DNA from: Owenia fusiformis
Taxonomy: Eukaryota; Annelida; Polychaeta; Sabellida; Oweniidae
Length of the DNA stretch: 64,000 bases
Direction of reading: 5' to 3'
NCBI GenBank assembly: GCA_903813345.2
Contig: CAIIXF020000004.1
Span: 4,359,525 to 4,423,524 of the forward strand
Shown: positions 34,173 through 48,244 of the stretch, one piece after another
Layout of the letters: each line of letters begins with the position of its first letter
How positions within the stretch are numbered: the stretch's first letter is position 1
The notes under the pieces: model-generated
Databases searched by the model: none
What the model saw: only the letters and a program-made list of their open reading frames with translations
Told to the model about the DNA's origin: nothing
Translations under genes and position numbers: made by a program

Positions 34173-36465
34173 ATCTTTGCCCAGGGTTCTGTTTTTCGAA
34201 TGGTACATTATATGCCACCATGATACGTAAGAGAAACGAGTGAAACAATAACGGCGATCGTGGGATCTTCATTAGCCGCCATTTGGCGTTTGGTTTATAC
34301 ACCGTGACGTTGATGAGAGAAAAAATTATGGTCAGTTTCAACTACTCTTCCTTAATAATAAATGCCACAGCTGGAACATCGAAGAAGGAGAAGTAATTGA
34401 CTCCTAAGTCAAACGTTCTTTCATTTTATTACCAGATGTATGCATATTATGCGACTTTATTGTATCGTTCTGATGCACCATTCAAAGGTTAATAAGTTAA
34501 AAGAAAAGCCACTTCCTTTGTGGCGGTTAAGATGATTCTAGCTTTTTCTCGGGAGTCATAAACGTACATTTTCTGATTAATTTGGACATGGTATCACTTA
34601 ATTTGCATTTAGGATTTATATAACTAATGACTCTGGTCATAGGTTACGGTTATCATGAGATGCAATTATTGAACTCATCAGCTTTCACGGGATATATTGT
34701 TCTTAATATACATTTACTTCTCAATAGTTGCCCAAATCTTTAGTCTCTTTCGTAAGTTCCGGAACCTTTGATTGTATCATTTTATTCTGAATTATGACCA
34801 AAGATCAAGATACTTCTATACCGGTTCATATTTATGTTTTTGCTGTATTCAATAATTTTAGTGAATATATTGGTTTTACATGCTGATGATCAAAACTAAT
34901 CTGCAGATGCATTTTAGCATTTTTCAGAATTGTTCGGCTAGTTCTGTTCAAATATTGCATATTGTTCCATCCGACAGGTTGGGCATTTGCTAAACATGAG
35001 AGGGTTTCTTGTCGTCTGCTTTCATTTCCTATTGAATTCCATTAGTTAATAACTCATGGTCATTTGATAGCATCCTTACAAAATATCGTCACCAGTGAAA
35101 AGACTGATTGCTTTCTTGACATGGCATCTTGGGACAAATCGTGCACTGACAAGGTTTCATTTAGGGATTTATTCATTCGTTATGACGCATTACACATGAT
35201 ATTATGACGCACTGGACATTAATAGCACCTGTGACATGGCTTCATCTAGCGATAGTGGAATGACTTCTACTTCGTTGAATTAATCATGTTATCATAAACA
35301 CAACACCATTTGACTGGAATATCTAAAAGTTGGGGGGAAGTGTGATCGACCAAAAGTTCGGTTTTCAGTCGGGGGGTTCGATTGTGGCATAAACAAGCCA
35401 AAAAATTGTAAATACAAATTGTAAATACAAGTGCAAAAAGGTGAACGGCTCATAAACGTGTTATTATAGTCGACGACGGTATCTTGAATTCTACAAAAAT
35501 TGATGCAATTTCCTTCAAAATTGAGCGAGCAGCTTCAAATTAAAAGCATTTTAAAACTCTTTTCTTCTTCTATCTCATGATTATATTTCCATTGGTTATG
35601 AGGGGGGGGGAGGGTGCACCCATCGCACCATTGTAGTATTCAATGTTGAATTGTTTCCTCACTGTTGACCGAATAAATAACCTATAACTTTGTAAGTACG
35701 CAGAAAACACATTCCGAAATCATATACCAAATTGTAAATACAAGTGCAAAAAGGTGAGCGGCTCAAACGTGTTATTATAGTCGATGAAGCATATCAATTC
35801 TGGTGATAATTGTATTACAAATGAGGTACCATTGTCTTGAGACATCATCTTTCTTTCACTAATTGTCCAATTGTCCCCGCAGTCCGGAATATAATAAACT
35901 ATTGAACCTCAGGTATCTGTTGACAATTTGATATTAATTTGAAATTTTATATTGCTAGAGGTGGTAATATGATTCTGTAACTTACGCATAGTGTAGTTGA
36001 ATTCTTAGAAACAGCTACTTAATTGACAATCTATATATGGTCATCTAATCAACAGATACAAGCTGCAACTGTTCTGCTTGTACGTGAGTATGATTAAAAT
36101 GTTCCTGATAGACCATTTACATGTCAATATCAACATGTTTCTGAACTTAAAGACAATTCTTATGAATACTCTATATTCACTATGTTAAACCTCAAGACAT
36201 TTTCTTGCCAGTTTCATATTCTCATCATCTCTAAATTAAAAAAAATTCTTGATTATGAAATGCAATTATATCTTTAAAATTACGATGTTTATTCATTTAT
36301 TTATCAATATGAAGACGAAGGACAGAATACAATTGACAGAATAAAGTATCGACTACTTATAACTGTCATTACTTATCCTACCTTGACTTTGGGTCCACAA
36401 TGCAAAACTATCTGTAAAACCCAACTGCATCCATCTGTCACATATCATTAGGCCCGTAGCCAGGA
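34173..36465. other. no gene seen; one 58-bp direct duplication
   Basis: No exon was recognised. AATTGTAAATACAAGTGCAA recurs at 35418 and 35729 and continues through CGTGTTATTATAGTCGA in both places. A short G run occurs near 35600. Confidence 0.45.
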
Positions 36466-36655
36466 TTTGCCAAGGAGGGGGGGGGGGGGGGGGCACAAAA
36501 TTCCGAGGAGGTTCACTTGTGACAATTTTGGTCCAAAAATGGCCCAAATCACTTAAAAAGTGCTCAGAATGGTGAAAAACTGCATGATTTTGAACGTTTT
36601 TTGGCCAGGGGGGGGGGACCCATCGAACCCCCATGGCAACGGGCCTGCATCATTG
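36466..36655. mobile_element. G/C-run dispersed repeat (copy 2)
   Basis: CCCGTAGCCAGGATTTGCCA opens it, followed by a long G run, GTGAAAAACTGCATGATTTT, a second G run and a CAACGGGCCTGC end. It is related in inverted orientation to 32030-32215. Confidence 0.65.
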
Positions 36656-36999
36656 TGTGGAACAAGTGTCATGATCCCAATTGTAATGATCATTTAACAT
36701 AAACGCCAATAAGTAATTACTTGTTTTATCGTCAGATACATTAATCATAGGAATTCCCAAAGAAATTGTCAGAATTAATGTGAATGTTTTAATTGTTGCA
36801 TGACTATATGCATTATACCATCGGTAATAATATTAAACGATTAGTTTGGCATTAATAAATAATTGTTCGCAAAATAAAATATGAATTGCATGTACTATTC
36901 ACTGTTGCTCAAAAGTATGGAATATTTGCGATTTATCATATTTAAGCATACCCTTCAAGGGTAACGTTTTAAGACCTCAGCCGAGAATGGCCGAAGGAT

Positions 37000-37090
37000 G
37001 TTTCCCTTTTCGTGATATAAACAACTTCGGTCATCTTCGGGATATAAACATCTTCGGCAATTTCCGTGATATAAACATCTTCGGTTTTGG
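37000..37090 (+). repeat. short tandem repeat, about 30-bp unit
   Basis: GATATAAACATCTTCGG-type units occur three times in a row (GATATAAACAACTTCGG, then two GATATAAACATCTTCGG). The only open frame over it is short and repetitive. Confidence 0.75.
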
Positions 37091-37222
37091 TGCATCGGTG
37101 TTCTCTCTATATCCTTCTTTGTGCTCTAATTTCATGTCGCGTTTTGCATACATTTGTCACGGACACCTACCTCAAAATCGTTACAATAAATGATACGGTG
37201 ATGCATCAATAGGGCGATTAAT

Positions 37223-37429
37223 CTACACGTTTTAAGAGATCTTGTACATGGACGTTTAATTTTATGACCAGAGGGAACTGTCTACCTCTAAACGGTATTT
37301 TCCAGAGCAGTAATTACAACAATTTTCCTTATACCTTTAACTTGGTCGGGCAAGTAAAAACTACCAAGGAGAGAACTAGAGGGCCATAATTCCACACGTT
37401 CACGTACAAGCTCCCTTTAAAACGTGTAG
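37223..37429. mobile_element. small inverted-end element (MITE-like, 207 bp)
   Basis: The left end, CTACACGTTTTAAGAG then CTTGTACATGGACGT, matches the reverse complement of the right end over about 44 bp (ACGTTCACGTACAAGCTCCC then TTTAAAACGTGTAG). There is no coding content. A single similar end sits near 7860-7900. Confidence 0.75.
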
Positions 37430-39310
37430 CTCAACCTACCTACTTTTCAAGAAATTAACCTAATAACCATTCTTCTAAACATGGCATAATACAATATTCA
37501 CGAAACTGAGTTCAGTTTTTTATAATGCATTTCTCAACTACACTTCACTACACTACACACTTCAACGGCCATTGTACATGTACATCTTCTTAAACAAAAC
37601 ATCTTACAGAGTTTACGTTTGTTCAAGAAAAAAAAGAAATAATTGGGATGCCACCAATAGTGAAGCTACCATGATTCTATATGTAATAAGCAACGGTTTA
37701 TGTGTCCACCTTCGTCCATTTTACAATTGCATATCCATTTGCTCGTTAAGTACCACCTGAGGATATTTCCATTTTACCTCATTTGACCCATATGTTGCTT
37801 TTTATTAGATAAAATGTCCATGACATATTTGTCCATAAATGTAATGGACAAGTTATATGCAAAGGTTATATAAAAGCTATATACCCGGACACCCTAAAAG
37901 TAATTTACGATAACAAGGGAGCATTCTTTCATTAGTTGCACCTTTAGAGATTTATTTTTGCAAATTAAGTACATGTACCTACGCAAAATTACCCATAAAC
38001 ATATCAAAAGATACACTGGTGATCCACCCGATTACGCTGGTTACCGAAACGGTTCGTTTCGGTAACAAAATGTCGGAACATCGAAAGTACGATTTTTTCC
38101 TTAGTTCACATGTTGTAGGCAGAATTCCCACGACATTTTAAATACAAACGTGTATCAGTATCATATGTTTAAGAAAATGTACATATTTGCGAACAAATAG
38201 TTCAGAAGACAACAGAATCGTCGATTTAATTCCTCACTTAAGTTACAGAAACGGTTTTTCGAAAAACAGTTAAGATCTGCACTTTGCTAAACTAGATCTT
38301 AGGAAACATAATGTTCATCTTATTCGTATTGAATGAAAACTCCATCAACCAATTCCAACTTCATGACAATATGATGACTCCTTAGTTCTTTACACTATTG
38401 ATAAACGATTTCAGATTTCAAATCAGCATTTACTTCTCGTTGAATCGAAAATGACATCATTTCTAAACATCAATCCCCTAGAATCGGGAAAGCAATCTCG
38501 ACAGTGTAAATCATGTGTGATACAGTGAAATATACCTTTTTGGATTATGATAACTTTTACCAAATGATGGGGAAAGCGAGATACTCGACAAACTCCTTTC
38601 AGTTTCAGATTATAGGATGGGTCTTGCTATTTGGATTTGTTGCTATTTTACTGTTTTTATGTCACTACCAGAAGTAGTGACATATTGTTATAGTCTCCAA
38701 CGTTTTTTGTTGACTGTGTTCGGGGTTTTACAGTCGGTGTTCGGCGTTTGGCGGTCAGCGTCTTTAACAAATGTTGTGTGGTGACATTTTGCAAAATATA
38801 GGCCCAAACGGCCGAGTAATGCCCACATATATCTGGGTCAAATTTTTTGTGCCTAGATATCCGCCAGTGCATTACGCCCAATACTTTGGTAATATTTCAA
38901 CAATATATTGTACATGTGGTCATATGGGACTGCGTTATAAGAGGGGAGACCTGTTCCACACCAGTGTACAGAAATAAGGCGAGGATGAAATATCATGAAT
39001 TGTCCCAAGAACTCTCAGGATGACGTAACTATAAAATAAATGTTTCTTTCCTCTTTGATTTATATTTCCTATTAAGCTGTATTATTGATGGCTTATTTAT
39101 GCAACTCATCATCCTCGATGTGTCTTATTGAACAGCATCTTAGAATGGATTGACATTATTACTGCTCATTTGCTATAACTCCATACTATTCAAATACTAC
39201 TAAACTAAATGCTAGAATAGATCCCTCGCTCGGTTGATTTTAAAGGAAAATTTTTGTTTGTGTCAGAATATTTCAAATTAGTACTATATCGTATATTTCA
39301 CATGTATTAA
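37430..39310. other. no gene seen; two hairpins
   Basis: A perfect hairpin with a 12-bp stem (GTTACCGAAACG) lies at 38040-38066. Another hairpin, GTCACTAC-CAGAA-GTAGTGAC, lies at 38661-38681 and is followed by ATATTGTTATAGTC. No exon was recognised. Confidence 0.5.
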
Positions 39311-39582
39311 AGGGGGATTGGCTCCCAGGATTCCATCTCGATATTCTGCCATATAAGGAGTCATGTCCTTATTACAAAATTCGAAATCAAACAGCCGCCA
39401 TTTTTTTCACTTCAGAATTCCAATCGTGAGTTATGGTCTTATTTCCAAACAAAAAATTCAAATCTTTTTGATCGCTGATTATGAACTTATAATCAGTTAT
39501 TATGTCAGAAAATAACAACATTTTCGATGTTGTCAGTCAAGGTCAAATATCAAGTCTGAGGTCTGGGAGCCAATCCTCATTG
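39311..39582. mobile_element. MITE with GGATTGGCTCCCAG ends
   Basis: The left end GGATTGGCTCCCAG (39315) and the right end CTGGGAGCCAATCC (39563-39576) are perfect inverted repeats. The interior is related to 30411-30670, 31025-31245 and 58083-58290, sharing GGAAATAAGACC or its complement. It is non-coding. Confidence 0.85.
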
Positions 39583-42500
39583 ATATGTATTGAAACATTT
39601 AAACTGTTTAACTCGATGATATTGATATACTAAGCATGCACTCGTTCGCTTTGCTCTCTCGTGCAGATATCAAGATCACCTCGTAGATAAAAATGATATT
39701 CCTCAAAATCATATGTAGGATAATTTTCCATATGAAATTATTAAAAAATTAGAAAATGGTCGACAACCAAGGAATTACATGTATCTATAATACATCGAGA
39801 TGTGGTATTCAGAACAGAATTAATCATTTTTATCATAGCATTTATTTCATAAACTTTGCTCAATGCCCAAGGTTGATAATGTAAACCTTGCAATTTTATC
39901 ATTACTATATTGAGAAATGCTACCTTTGGGTATCTCCATATATACCGGGCTCTGTCATAATAATCGAACATTGGGGTCAGTAATAATGATAGTAATTATG
40001 AAGTTATACCTTGTTATAAAATGGACTATAAAGCTTTAGCATCCTTATAAGAACCACTTTTTGTGCTAAATAATAGACAATCTACATTTGATTGATAGCG
40101 TATCATGATTATTGCAATGTAATCTGGGGCTAACGCTCCAAATGATGATATATTTCGATTATTTTCTCTACAGAATGTAATTGAGAGGAAATAAGTCTTC
40201 AATTTTAGGCACAACTTTGAAATATTTAGAAAATATATCGTAACCTTTGAGCGTTGTCGTTTTTATATCAATTGATTCCACTTCAATGTGATAAGTAATG
40301 GGCACATCAAAGACTAAATTAGACTATATCTTATAACTGATCTGAACAACACCAAATCAAGTGACATTTTCGAAAAAAATATTAAAGAGACAGTTTCAGT
40401 TAAAGGGGAGAATTCTGCTTCTGAAACGGATTGTCTCTCACTGAGTGAATAGTTGTGTGTTGTTTAAAATATATCAATCGGTAAGAATATTTTAAGTCAA
40501 TAGTTTTTTTTGACTAGGAAGTGTTTTGCCTGAAATGTATCCAAAAGCATGTAAAATGACGTCATTAAACGGTTTTTTGTTGCTAGTTCTGAATAAATAC
40601 AATGCACAAATAAATACAATGTACCGGTAATGCCATTTAATTCATAAGTATCATCAATTCCTTGAATTACCTTCCAAGGAATGGTTCCTATATTCTGCAT
40701 TGGTTTTTATACAGTCTGTGCATTGTAAGGGTAGGAATATATACAAAAGAAGTCTATATTTTTATATTCCAGCTTTTTAATCTAGTACTTGTTCTAGTTG
40801 ACATTTATTATGTCAATAAAAATATTAATGTACTCAAGTAGATCTAAAGTAACTAATTTGACAATTATTTCTTTAAAATAGTCATTTATGACATAATTAT
40901 AGACTAAACTAGTCCCTTTGTGAATATTCCACGTCTCCAGATTCATTTTTACAGGACATCAGGTCTCCAGGCGTCGGTTTACGGCACATTTCTCCTACAT
41001 GGTCGACATAAGATAACTCCCGAATTCAATTATAGTCAATTCTCAACGCAGGACAATCAAGTTATGCCATATTTATTTGTAGGTGGGAATAATCGACCGG
41101 ATTATGACGTCATCATAATGGCCGTACTGACCGTGCTGTGGTCACGTAATTTGAGTAAAGATCCGTTTGCAGATCAAATGCAAGAGATTTTGAGTCTCGG
41201 GATTGGAGGATACATATAATACATAAATAAATACTCTCAGAACGAAAAGTCAACAATACTGTATAAGTGGTATTTAACCCGAGTGGTTAAAGTGGGAGTA
41301 TCGATTGCCGAGTCGTATCCAATGATCCTGGGCCTATCGTAAAATGAAAGCTTTGAATATGTTGTTGCCTTTAAAAATGTATCTATTTTCAATGTATGCT
41401 ACTAGAATTTGTGCACATACCTTATAACGATCGATAATGGCAAAGGAAAATCCTCTAATTCTTCGTCATAATTTCTCCTTCGACGTCCGCCATTTTTTAT
41501 TAAACCGGAAGTTTTTCTCTGACGTCCGCTCAATGTTTTTTCACTTTTATTTCAGATTACGCTTCGGATTCAACATTTAATGCTTTCTAATATTAATTAA
41601 GTGTTTTCTATCAGAAAGATTTCATGAAAAGACTCACACTATCAGAGATTTTATCGATTCGAGCAGCCAGAAAAATTAGTTTCAATTTCACCCGCTAGGT
41701 GTTTCGACGTCGACTTGGAAAGAATTTGAAAAATCTATGAGTGGGACTCCTTGTATGGAATTGTAGATTCTAAACGATTTGCCAGTTCTACTGGTTGATG
41801 AATATTGCCATATGCATACATTTTTATAAAATAGGATTAAGGAAGAAGATGTTGGACCAAACTTCACCCCGATAGCTCAGAAAAGGTAAAATTTCTCCAT
41901 TTTTCTCTCCACAGACCTTAGAGCCGCTTTAATTTGCCGAATGGTGAAATATTTCAATTTCCTAATTTTAATTTTCCTAATGACAAGAAACTTCCCATTG
42001 GATAACATTATGAGGACAAAATTTCCGACATTTAATTTTCCGAGCCTGTTAAAAATTAGGCAATATGCAAATTAAATGATTAGGCAAAATTACCACTTAT
42101 ACAGTAATCGTAAATGAGCAATGATACTCTGATGGTGTAAATCCTGAGCGCCCAGATACAATTATCGTACCATTGAGGGAATCAGACTAGTCTATTAGGA
42201 ATATAGATAAGATATCAGAATAATATAGAATATCAGAGAACAACATTTTAGCCAAAAGTATGTATAATCTGCGACGCATTCACAAGATTTACGCATTCCC
42301 ATAAAAACGATCTGTCTTCCAGAGAAAACTAAGATCTGTGGACATGTTTTGCTATCATTCCATCATACCCCAGTATGTCCTCTGTCAGTCAAAAAAGTTT
42401 GAATCAAAACTCCCCACATAAATCAAAAGATCTCACCTGTTGAAGACGCCATCTATAGAAAATGTCAAAAATGTCATTCTGGTTTTGACAGATGGAGGTA

Positions 42501-42655
42501 GGTCAATAAGGTCAAATTTTTTAAAGAAAATGCACCTTAATCACATCAAATCATGTCTCAGAGTTGGTCAATACATACACTTTTTCATTCATGTACTTAC
42601 CAAAATTAAACCACTAGTGATGCTAATGTACTTACAATAATTGGACTATATTTTT
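39583..42655. other. no gene seen
   Basis: About 3 kb of AT-rich sequence without a supported exon, array or element. A 99-codon frame at 40920-41219 starts without an ATG, has no recognisable domain and is not counted as a gene. Confidence 0.4.
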
Positions 42656-42659
42656 TATC

Positions 42660-44190
42660 GTACCTAACAAAAGGTACGATATTGTAGTCAGCTTGACGGG
42701 CAGGCGGCGGGCGGGCGGCGGGCGGGCGGGCGGGCGGGCGGGCGGCGTCTCACTTTTCAGCTTGTCTACAGGTTTCCAGCCAAACCATTTGAGGGATTCA
42801 TCTAAAATTTTCAGGGATGTTTCTACATATCAACGTCAAGAGCTGATTAGTTTTTGGGCATTCTGGGTAAATATTAAGGTGGCCATTTTGGATTTCCCGT
42901 CCTAAAATCTTCACTTTCAAGACTTGTCTACAGGTTTCCAGCCAAACCATTTGAGGGATTCATCTGAATTTTTAGGGATGTTTCTACATATCAACGTCAA
43001 GAACTGATTAGTTTTTGGGCATTCTGGGTAAATCTTAAGGTGGCCATTTTGGATTTTCCGCCCTAAAATCTTCACTTTCAAGACTTGTCTACAGGTTTCC
43101 AGCCATTTGAGGGATTCATCTGAAATTTTCAGGGATGTTTCTACATATAAACGTCAAGAACTGATTAGTTTTTGGGCATTTTGGGTAAATCTTAAGGAGG
43201 CCATTTTGGATTTTCCGTCCTAAAATCTTCACTTTCAAGACTTGTCTACAGGTTTCCAGCCAAACCATTTGAGGGATTCATCTGAAATTTTTAGGGATGT
43301 TTCTACATATCAACGTCAAGAACTGATTAGTTTTTGGGCATTCTGGGTAAATCTTAAGGAGGCCATTTTGGATTTTCCGTCCTAAAATCTTCACTTTCAA
43401 GACTTGTCTACAGGTTTCCAGCCAAACCATTTGAGGGATTCATCTGAAATTTTCAGGGATGTTTCTACATATCAACGTTAAGAACTGATTTGTTTTTGGG
43501 CATTCTTGGTAAATCTTAAAGTGGCCATTTTGGATTTTCCGTCCTAAAATCTTCACTTTCAAGACTTGTCTACAGGTCTCCAGCCAAACCATTTGAGGGA
43601 TTCATCTGAAATTTTCAGGGATGTTTCTACATATAAACGTCAAGAACTGATTAGTTTTTGGGCATTCTGGGTAAATCTTAAGGTGGCCATTTTGGATTTT
43701 CCGTCCTAAAATCTTCACTTTCAAGACTTTTCTACAGGTTTCCAGCCAAACCATTTGAGGGATTCATCTGAAATTTTTAGGGATGTTTCTACATATCAAC
43801 GTCAAGAACTGATTAGTTTTTGGGCATTCTGGGTAAATCTTAAGGTGGCCATTTTGGATTTTCCGTCGTAAAATCTTCACTTTCAAGACTTGTCTACAGG
43901 TTTCCAGCCAAACCATTTGAGGGATTCATCTGAAATTTTCAGGAATGTTTCTACATATCAACGTCAAGAATTGATTAGTTTTTGGGCATTCTGGGTAAAT
44001 CTTAAGGTGGCCATTTTGGATTTTCCGTCCTTAAAATCTTCACCTTCAAGACTTGTCTACAGAATTTCCAGCCAAACCGTTCAAATTTTTACATATGTTA
44101 CACAGTGATAAGTTCTAGAGCTGATTAACTTTTCTGCGGCCATCTTGCTTTCTTGGTCAACAAGACCACAATGCTGTGTTTTAGGTACGA
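42660..44190. repeat. 162-bp tandem array, about 9 copies, headed by a GGCGGGC run and a hairpin
   Basis: CTTGTCTACAGGTTTCCAGC recurs at 42761, 42923, 43084, 43241, 43403, 43565, 43727, 43889 and 44052, a period of 157-163 bp. Each unit carries GGGATGTTTCTACATATCAA and GGCCATTTTGGATTTTCCG. A hairpin (GTACCT...AGGTAC, about 42660-42677) and a GGCGGGCGGGC stretch (about 42700-42748) precede it, and GGTACGATATT appears at both ends of the whole block. Short frames beginning 'STGFQPNHLRDSS' come from the repeat. Confidence 0.93.
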
Positions 44191-44599
44191 TATTCTTCAC
44201 GTCTGTGCCTTGTTGTTTTTATAATGCCATATATTCGTCTTCCCACTCGGCGGAAGGATCTAATAGTTGTGTGTCTCCTAAACAAAATGCGGTCTCAGAC
44301 TGAGCTGTAACCCCTTGTGCGAATCCTCGTCATCATATTGTCTATTAAGATTGTGGATATATGGAAGGAAAATATCTAAGACATATAAACAATGAATATC
44401 AATTTTCCCTTTGCGATATAGCTTTTACATTTTTTCAAAGTCCTGTTTAAATGAGATTTTGAGCAAGGGATGACTCATCTCTTTCACCTCTCGACATTTT
44501 TAAGTAAAATGTGCATCCACAGAATTCAATTTGATAATTTAGCATAATTGACTTTTACAACGTGTATGCATCTATTTCGATATATTTGATTCTGTAAAC

Positions 44600-45640
44600 A
44601 TTATGTGACAAATATGTAGCTGTTCTTGACTTAAATAAATATATATTTAAAAAAGAATTCAATTTCCGAAGATTTTTTAACTTTCTGAAAAAGTCAGATC
44701 ACGAATCAAAAAGAATTTTGAGATTAAATGAATTTATGGACCGTTTTAACACAAAAATAAACTTCTTAGATTTTCTAAGTCTGAAAAACACAATTCCTGA
44801 AAAATGGAAAAAAATAATATCTGAAAATAATAAACCGCCTGAATATTATTCTGAATATAAAAAACATGTGTTAAAATTAATGGAAAAGAAAAAAATTTGT
44901 AAAATAATTTACTGGGAACTAATTAAAAACCTTGATTACAACGACAACTATGTGTATAAATGGAACGGTGATTTAGATATTAATATTGAAGACCATGAAT
45001 GGAAAAACATTAATAAAATTAATAAAATAAGTAACTATGAACCTAAATTAGCATCTTTCAACTATAAAGTAATCCACAGATTTCTACCGACAAATAAATA
45101 CTTAAAGATGTGTGGTATTAAGGAATCTGATAAATGCTGTTTTTGCAATAGACACATAGAGACCCTGGTGCACCTGTTTTTAACGTGTGAGGTTGTCGAA
45201 ATGGTAATTCAAGATATTAAAAACTGGCTTCCTAAAAAGCTTTCTGATTTATGTGACAAAAGTACAATCACTTTAGGACCAGTAATTATAAATACATGTA
45301 GTGAAACAATATTGATAAATACAATTTTATCTATATACAGGAGATATATATACTTATGTAAATGTCTAAAGGTGCGTCCAACCTTTCTGGGACTGAAGAG
45401 AAACATAGAAGAATACTATTTAATAGATGTAAAAGAAGGAAGAGGAGATAAATGGAAGGATATTAAAAATTTATTGTAATTACATGTACTACAAGTTTAT
45501 ACTGCTTCATATTTTCCATGTTGTATAATTTTCATACTATTGTAAATGCTAACAATGTTTTAGGGAAACGTGAACACGTCTGTGTTAGGCAATGCTTGCC
45601 AAGAGTTTAATAAAAGAGAAATAAAAATCCATTAAAAAAT
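44600..45640 (+). mobile_element. 5'-truncated LINE retrotransposon, 3' end
   Basis: One open frame runs from about 44595 (no ATG needed) to a TAA at 45479. The C-terminal 250 residues look like the region after the reverse transcriptase in non-LTR retrotransposons. They include a zf-RVT-like zinc knuckle, CCFCNRHIETLVHLFLTC (C-x2-C-x7-H-x4-C), and the typical SFNYKVIHRFLPT segment just before it. The reverse transcriptase and endonuclease domains are missing, as expected for 5' truncation. A short 3' UTR with AATAAA ends in an AT microsatellite at about 45635-45652. The intact frame suggests recent insertion. The clade is not assigned. Confidence 0.8.
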
Positions 45641-45649
45641 ATATATATA

Positions 45650-47804
45650 TATTATCATGCATGTCCATGTAAGTATTTTTGTCTAATTTTGGAATTTATG
45701 TTGTTTATTTGGTAGTTGGATTTCCTGTCGTCGCTATGTTAGGCGAGATACATTTTATCTTGCGATTCCGTCATTCCTGAATAATTTATAACAAAATTCG
45801 AATCCTAGTTAAAATTGCGTGTTCCCTTTAAATTGCAATAAAAATAATCAATTAACAGGGTAGACCCTGAACATTGAAATCAACTCGAGGAAAAGATATA
45901 AATGGATGTGAATTTGAAGTTTTTATTTTTTTAGATAGAAAAGTATGTTGGATTTTTATCGAAGTGGCGAGTCTATACAATGCAAAGTTTGAACATTAAT
46001 TTGGAAAGAAAAGAACGAGGTAAATTGGCCTGCAACCTTGAGAACATGTCAGTGGACATGATATTTTCTTAGGGAAAATAATCCCCTCATTAATTCCCTC
46101 ATGGGAAGTCAGCATTTGTATATGCAATAACATGGACCGGTATCTTATAGGCCTATTTATGTTATGGTTTAAAATAGACACCAGAGTGACAAATAATGTA
46201 TATTGCTAAGGAAATTATAGATGGCTTCCGGTATTGTTATTTTTTTTAGATTCCGTAAATGAGTCAAAACAGTAGGATTGTTGTTCTTACCATTATGTGA
46301 TGAATGTGTGCCGTTCACGAGATGATCAAGAAGACCTCTACAAATCACAATGAATTATATAAGCTTCATAAGCTACTTCCTGGAAGTTGAAAAAATCACG
46401 GAAATAAAAAAGTTGCTCAATATGAAATGACATATTTTATTACTAACAATAATAGTCCTCAACATAAGCCTGGTAAAACAAGAAAAATATCGTATTATCG
46501 ATACGTCATAAAGATTTTTCATTTTTCAATTTGTTGAGCGTTAAGCTTACATTTATGCGAAACGTATTTCGATCCGCATTACTCTGATTATTCTTCAACA
46601 AACAGTAGATTGATTTTGCAAATATTTATAAGCAAATGTATCTAAAACATTAATTAATTGACCAGATTTATGTACATGGCGTCACTTAATTTGAATGATA
46701 AAAGTGGATACGTCATGACCAACGTAATTAAATAAAAAACAACGTAACGTTTTCCATATCCCATTTCCACTAGTTTCACATAAAGGAGTGGCGTCACATA
46801 CATATGTCTGATTAATGCGTTGCGTAACTTTACGATGCGATGTGTGTCCGACGCCTCTCTATGATCATTTGCGTGCGTTACGCAGCGTACCTGTACATTG
46901 TACGCGAATTCGTGCTGTTTGGGAATAATGATGATGATGAAACCTCATAGACCGTGATATCTAGAAAAAGAGCATCGCTATTGTGTTATCGAAATTCATA
47001 CATGTCGACCTACACTTTCCTGTAAAAGTTTTGTAACATTACCTCATAGCCTGCTAAAGCGTGTTTGGTTTAAGATTTTCTCTAGTAACCCATGGTTAAA
47101 AGTATGGCAGATTTTAAATTGCTTAACGCCTCACTTTTGGATGAGAGTATACCGTTAAATTGCCCTTTGAATACTAATACATGTAACTAAAATAAATACA
47201 TCAATTTATCATAAGTTTATTGTTAACCAAATCAAAAACATTGAACAGCTAATGTTTTCGGTCACCAAGATAATTGTAAACATATGTGCTCATGAAAGTG
47301 TCCTGTAGTGGTCATATTATAATCGTTATATTTACATTTATTTATTATTGAAGAGTAACAACACTTACACTGTACAATCCCCCAAAATTGTAGCGAGAGA
47401 AACATTGAATAACTATGTGAGTGATGGAGAAATCTTTACGAAATGGTCTCATCTTTCAATTTAATTCTCAAAACATTTGAAAGTTTCATCTGGTAACTTT
47501 ATTTTTAGAGAAACGTTTTAGTATATACGAACCTCATTTTTACCAATTTCAACATTCACCTCAGTCATGAAAAGGGACATTTAGAACATGTCATATTTCC
47601 GAACGAGTAGTTTCCAAACTTCTATTTTACTGGCCATCGAGATATAAATTCTCTTTATCTTCTATACTGTTGAGCTTCTTTCGATGAAAGAATAACGAGT
47701 TGTCCAAGTTTCATTTTGATACAATCTGGACACCCGGTAATAAGGGAAAGAGGTCACCATATAAATCAATGGAGAGTAGGACCATAAATCAATAGGACCT
47801 CCAC
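45650..47804. other. no gene seen
   Basis: AT-rich spacer without a supported exon. Only short simple-sequence runs (for example ATGATGATG near 46927) stand out. Confidence 0.4.
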
Positions 47805-48044
47805 TAGCGGATCTGGGGGGGGGGGGCGGAGCCAAAAAAGTCCTTGAGGCCCCCAAAAGTGGGCCTTTTTGGTCATAAATGGGCCTTCCAAGGCCTTATT
47901 TTTAAATTTTAGGCCAAATTTTGAAGAAAATGGGCCTCAAATTTCTAAATTTGGGCTTTTGGTTTAGGCTTTAGGGGCCCAAATTTTTTTTCTCAGACAA
48001 GAAGTTTGCCCCCCCCCTTGTTGGTTCCCAGATCCGCCCCTGAC
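47805..48044. mobile_element. MITE with GCGGATCTGGG ends (copy 1)
   Basis: The left end GCGGATCTGGG is followed by a G run; the right end CCCAGATCCGCCCCTGAC closes the element. The interior has many GGGCC/GGCCC motifs (GGGCCTTTTTGG, GGGCCTCAAATT). A second copy in the opposite orientation is at 52381-52602. Confidence 0.75.
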
Positions 48045-48229
48045 CTCCTACCCTTTTACACCGGTATTCGAACGATTTTGTATTAATTTCACGTTCAGCT
48101 GGAAAGGTACACAGATAATAACTAATATTATGTGAATGAAATGGCCATGCATATCGGTTGATAATACGACCTAATGTTGATAGCTATTTTCTCAGTGATT
48201 CATACGAATGCTGTCAATGGTACCAAGTT

Positions 48230-48235
48230 TTTATT
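48230..48235 (-). terminator. poly(A) signal of the GPCR gene
   Basis: AATAAA on the minus strand, only about 10 nt after the TAA stop codon. If it is used, the 3' UTR is very short. Confidence 0.5.
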
Positions 48236-48244
48236 ATTCCCATG

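Noticed and set aside
40920-41219. A 99-codon plus-strand frame
   Set aside because: It starts at a non-ATG codon, has no recognised domain, and has no clear splice sites or poly(A) signal nearby.
42693-44108. Frames of 70-72 codons with STGFQPNHLRDSS
   Set aside because: They are translations of the 162-bp tandem repeat.
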